5,680 bases of DNA. Source: Terriglobales bacterium (GTDB taxonomy: Bacteria; Acidobacteriota; Terriglobia; Terriglobales; Gp1-AA117). Position 1 is the stretch's first letter. The number at the start of each line of letters is the position of its first letter. The stretch covers positions 1-5,680 of the forward strand of contig JASLFF010000202.1 of the NCBI GenBank assembly GCA_030150795.1, given 5' to 3'. The position numbers and the translations under genes are program-made. Below, piece by piece: positions 4,612 to 5,680 of this stretch. The notes beneath the pieces were generated by a model. It was not told where the DNA came from. It saw only the letters and a list, made by a program, of their open reading frames with translations, and made no database searches.

Positions 4612-5019
4612 ATGGCAGGCTATTCAGGAACGCCGCTCATCCAGAAAATCGGGATCAAGCCCGGTCACCGGATCATCCTGCGCAACCATCCGGCCAGCTT
4701 CGTTAAAGACCTGGGCAAGCTTCCTGATGGAGCAAAAAGCGCGGACAGGATTTCCGGCAACGCCAACGTTATTGTTTATTTCACTGACCGGCTGGCGGAG
4801 TTGCAGAAGGATTTTGCCCGGCTCTCCACTGCCTTGGTCCCCGATGGCATGCTGTGGATTAGCTGGCCCAAGAAAGCCAGCGGACGCCAAACTGATCTGA
4901 CGGAAGATGTCGTTCGTCGCGTCGGGCTTGAATGCGGTCTGGTGGATGTGAAAGTTTGCGCCATCGACGAGACGTGGTCAGGATTGAAGTTTGTGATTCG
5001 AGTGAAAGACAGGAAATAA
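4612..5019 (+). CDS. DUF3052 family protein in the hslVU locus
   Basis: A 135-residue cytosolic protein of the uncharacterised DUF3052 family. It opens with GYSGTPLIQKIGIKPGHR (3-20) and ends with the family's strongly conserved stretch SWPKKASGRQTDLTEDVVR (84-102), then GLVDVKVCAIDETWSGLKFV (109-128). A glycine-bearing start, ANVIVYF at 51-57 and the order of predicted strands and helices suggest a Rossmann-like alpha/beta fold, like a methyltransferase without the cofactor loop; this is inference. The ATG at 4612 is five bases after the hslV stop; a TTG at 4603 overlapping that stop is the alternative (138 residues). The spacing implies cotranscription with hslV. An adaptor or regulator role for the protease is conceivable, but nothing in the sequence proves it. 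Confidence 0.85.
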   Translation: MAGYSGTPLIQKIGIKPGHRIILRNHPASFVKDLGKLPDGAKSADRISGNANVIVYFTDRLAELQKDFARLSTALVPDGMLWISWPKKASGRQTDLTEDVVRRVGLECGLVDVKVCAIDETWSGLKFVIRVKDRK

Positions 5020-5173
5020 GCAGTTAGCAGCTGGCGATTAGCCAAAGCGGAAAGAATAGACACGAACGAAGCCGCGAGGCCCGTGGCCGCCGAGCGGCTT
5101 GACGCAAGGCTGATAGCACTTGTTTCGTGAGAGAACGTCAAAGCGGTTTGGAGCGAAGCGACAGGAGTAAAAG
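5020..5173. other. Gap between the DUF3052 gene and hslU
   Basis: These 154 bp hold no gene. They contain a TTAGC-bearing stretch (5024-5043), a strong hairpin (listed separately), the 8-mer CAAAGCGG twice (5043-5050, 5139-5146), and GAGCGAAGCGA (5151-5161), which also occurs at 2140-2150. No convincing sigma-70 promoter or T-tract terminator was found, so hslU could be read through from hslV or from an unrecognised promoter. Confidence 0.6.
5069..5100. repeat. Strong intergenic hairpin upstream of hslU
   Basis: AAGCCGC (5069-5075) pairs with GCGGCTT (5094-5100). Inside it GGCC (5078-5081) pairs with GGCC (5085-5088) around a three-base loop. An alternative inner hairpin, GCCGC-CGA-GCGGC, occupies 5086-5098. 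No T-run follows on either strand, so it is not a standard terminator. It may be a REP-like repeat, an RNA stability or processing element, or a regulatory site. Confidence 0.5.
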
Positions 5174-5680
5174 ATGGCAATCTATCTACCCAGCGTGGCC
5201 GACGAAAGCGACGTCCTGCTGGACGATCTTACCCCCAAAGAAATTGTTTCTGAATTAGATAAATACGTAGTCGGCCAGCATGACGCCAAGCGCGCTGTGG
5301 CCATTGCGCTGCGCAACCGCATGCGCCGGCAGAAACTCCCGCCAGACATCGCGGAAGAGATCATGCCCAAAAACATCATCATGATCGGGCCTACAGGCGT
5401 GGGCAAAACAGAAATAGCACGCCGGCTCGCCCGTCTGGCGAACTCGCCATTTCTGAAAGTCGAAGCTTCCAAGTTTACTGAAGTCGGCTATGTGGGCCGT
5501 GACGTTGAGTCAATGATCCGTGACCTCGTCGAAATCGCTATCGACATGGTGCGCGAAGAGAAGCTGGAAGAAGTCACGGAAAAAGCCGAGCAGCAGGCGG
5601 AAGAGCGGTTGCTCGACCTGCTCCTGCCGTCAACTCCTGCGGCAACAAATTCCACCGCAGGTTTTGCGTTGGTGACGGAC
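5174..5680 (+). CDS. hslU: ATP-dependent protease ATPase subunit HslU (ClpY), N-terminal part
   Basis: AAA+ unfoldase that forms hexamers, unfolds substrates with ATP and feeds them to HslV. The 169 codons in the window carry the family N-domain, [20 protein letters not shown] (20-39), then [13 protein letters not shown] (41-53), Walker A GPTGVGKT (72-79), and [20 protein letters not shown] (97-116) with the substrate-gripping pore loop GYVG (105-108). The segment from about 120 on ([20 protein letters not shown]) is the start of the inserted I domain. Compared with E. coli HslU, about 15 extra residues ([15 protein letters not shown]) precede the conserved start. The ATG at 5174 is supported by AGGAG (5163-5167) six bases upstream. 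The frame is open to the right edge; Walker B and the sensor motifs lie outside. It is 154 bp downstream of the DUF3052 gene. Confidence 0.97.
   Translation, partial: MAIYLPSVADESDVLLDDLTPKEIVSELDKYVVGQHDAKRAVAIALRNRMRRQKLPPDIAEEIMPKNIIMIGPTGVGKTEIARRLARLANSPFLKVEASKFTEVGYVGRDVESMIRDLVEIAIDMVREEKLEEVTEKAEQQAEERLLDLLLPSTPAATNSTAGFALVTD

Noticed and set aside
5024..5043. TTAGC-containing stretch after the DUF3052 gene as a tandem repeat.
   Set aside because: Only two TTAGC units with non-identical spacers; not enough to call a repeat in this window.

Overview
The window looks like a piece of the chromosome of a moderately GC-rich, probably environmental bacterium. An acidobacterium (Terriglobia-like) is my best guess. 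It rests on the style of the hslV - DUF3052 - hslU block, the N-terminally extended HslV and HslU, the small secreted His/Asp-rich protein and the short intergenic palindromes; this is recognition from memory, not a database result. No rRNA, tRNA, CRISPR array, transposase or phage gene is visible.

Layout. Seven genes lie on the minus strand and three on the plus strand, diverging from a 113-bp gap at 3882-3994. Reading the minus strand from that gap downward: a PhyH-type Fe(II)/2-oxoglutarate dioxygenase (3132-3881); a small secreted, charged helical protein with its own strong intrinsic terminator (2778-3035, terminator 2724-2757); a hotdog-fold thioesterase with the catalytic triad spacing of fluoroacetyl-CoA thioesterase FlK (2279-2677); an intergenic stretch holding a palindromic repeat-like element (2107-2278); a polytopic membrane protein with conserved His/Asp motifs and a TTG start (1453-2106); a toxin-antitoxin pair higB-higA (1345-658) with two near-identical palindromic operators in its promoter; and the N-terminal 181 codons of tgt, tRNA-guanine transglycosylase, running off the left edge.

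On the plus strand are hslV (3995-4606), a DUF3052 gene five bases behind it (4612-5019), a 154-bp gap with a strong hairpin (5020-5173) and the first 169 codons of hslU (5174 to the right edge). HslV (peptidase) and HslU (AAA+ unfoldase) form one ATP-dependent protease; the DUF3052 protein sits inside that locus and has no known role.

How it fits together. Most genes are housekeeping or stand-alone enzymes without an obvious common pathway. The accessory-looking part is higBA: it is visibly more AT-rich than its neighbours, carries its own autoregulatory promoter, and lies between the membrane-protein gene and tgt. I do not see a convincing new multi-gene system. The points most worth a second look are the paired higBA operators, the DUF3052 gene in the hslVU locus, the HslV propeptide and start-site question, the FlK-like thioesterase, and the intergenic palindromes.
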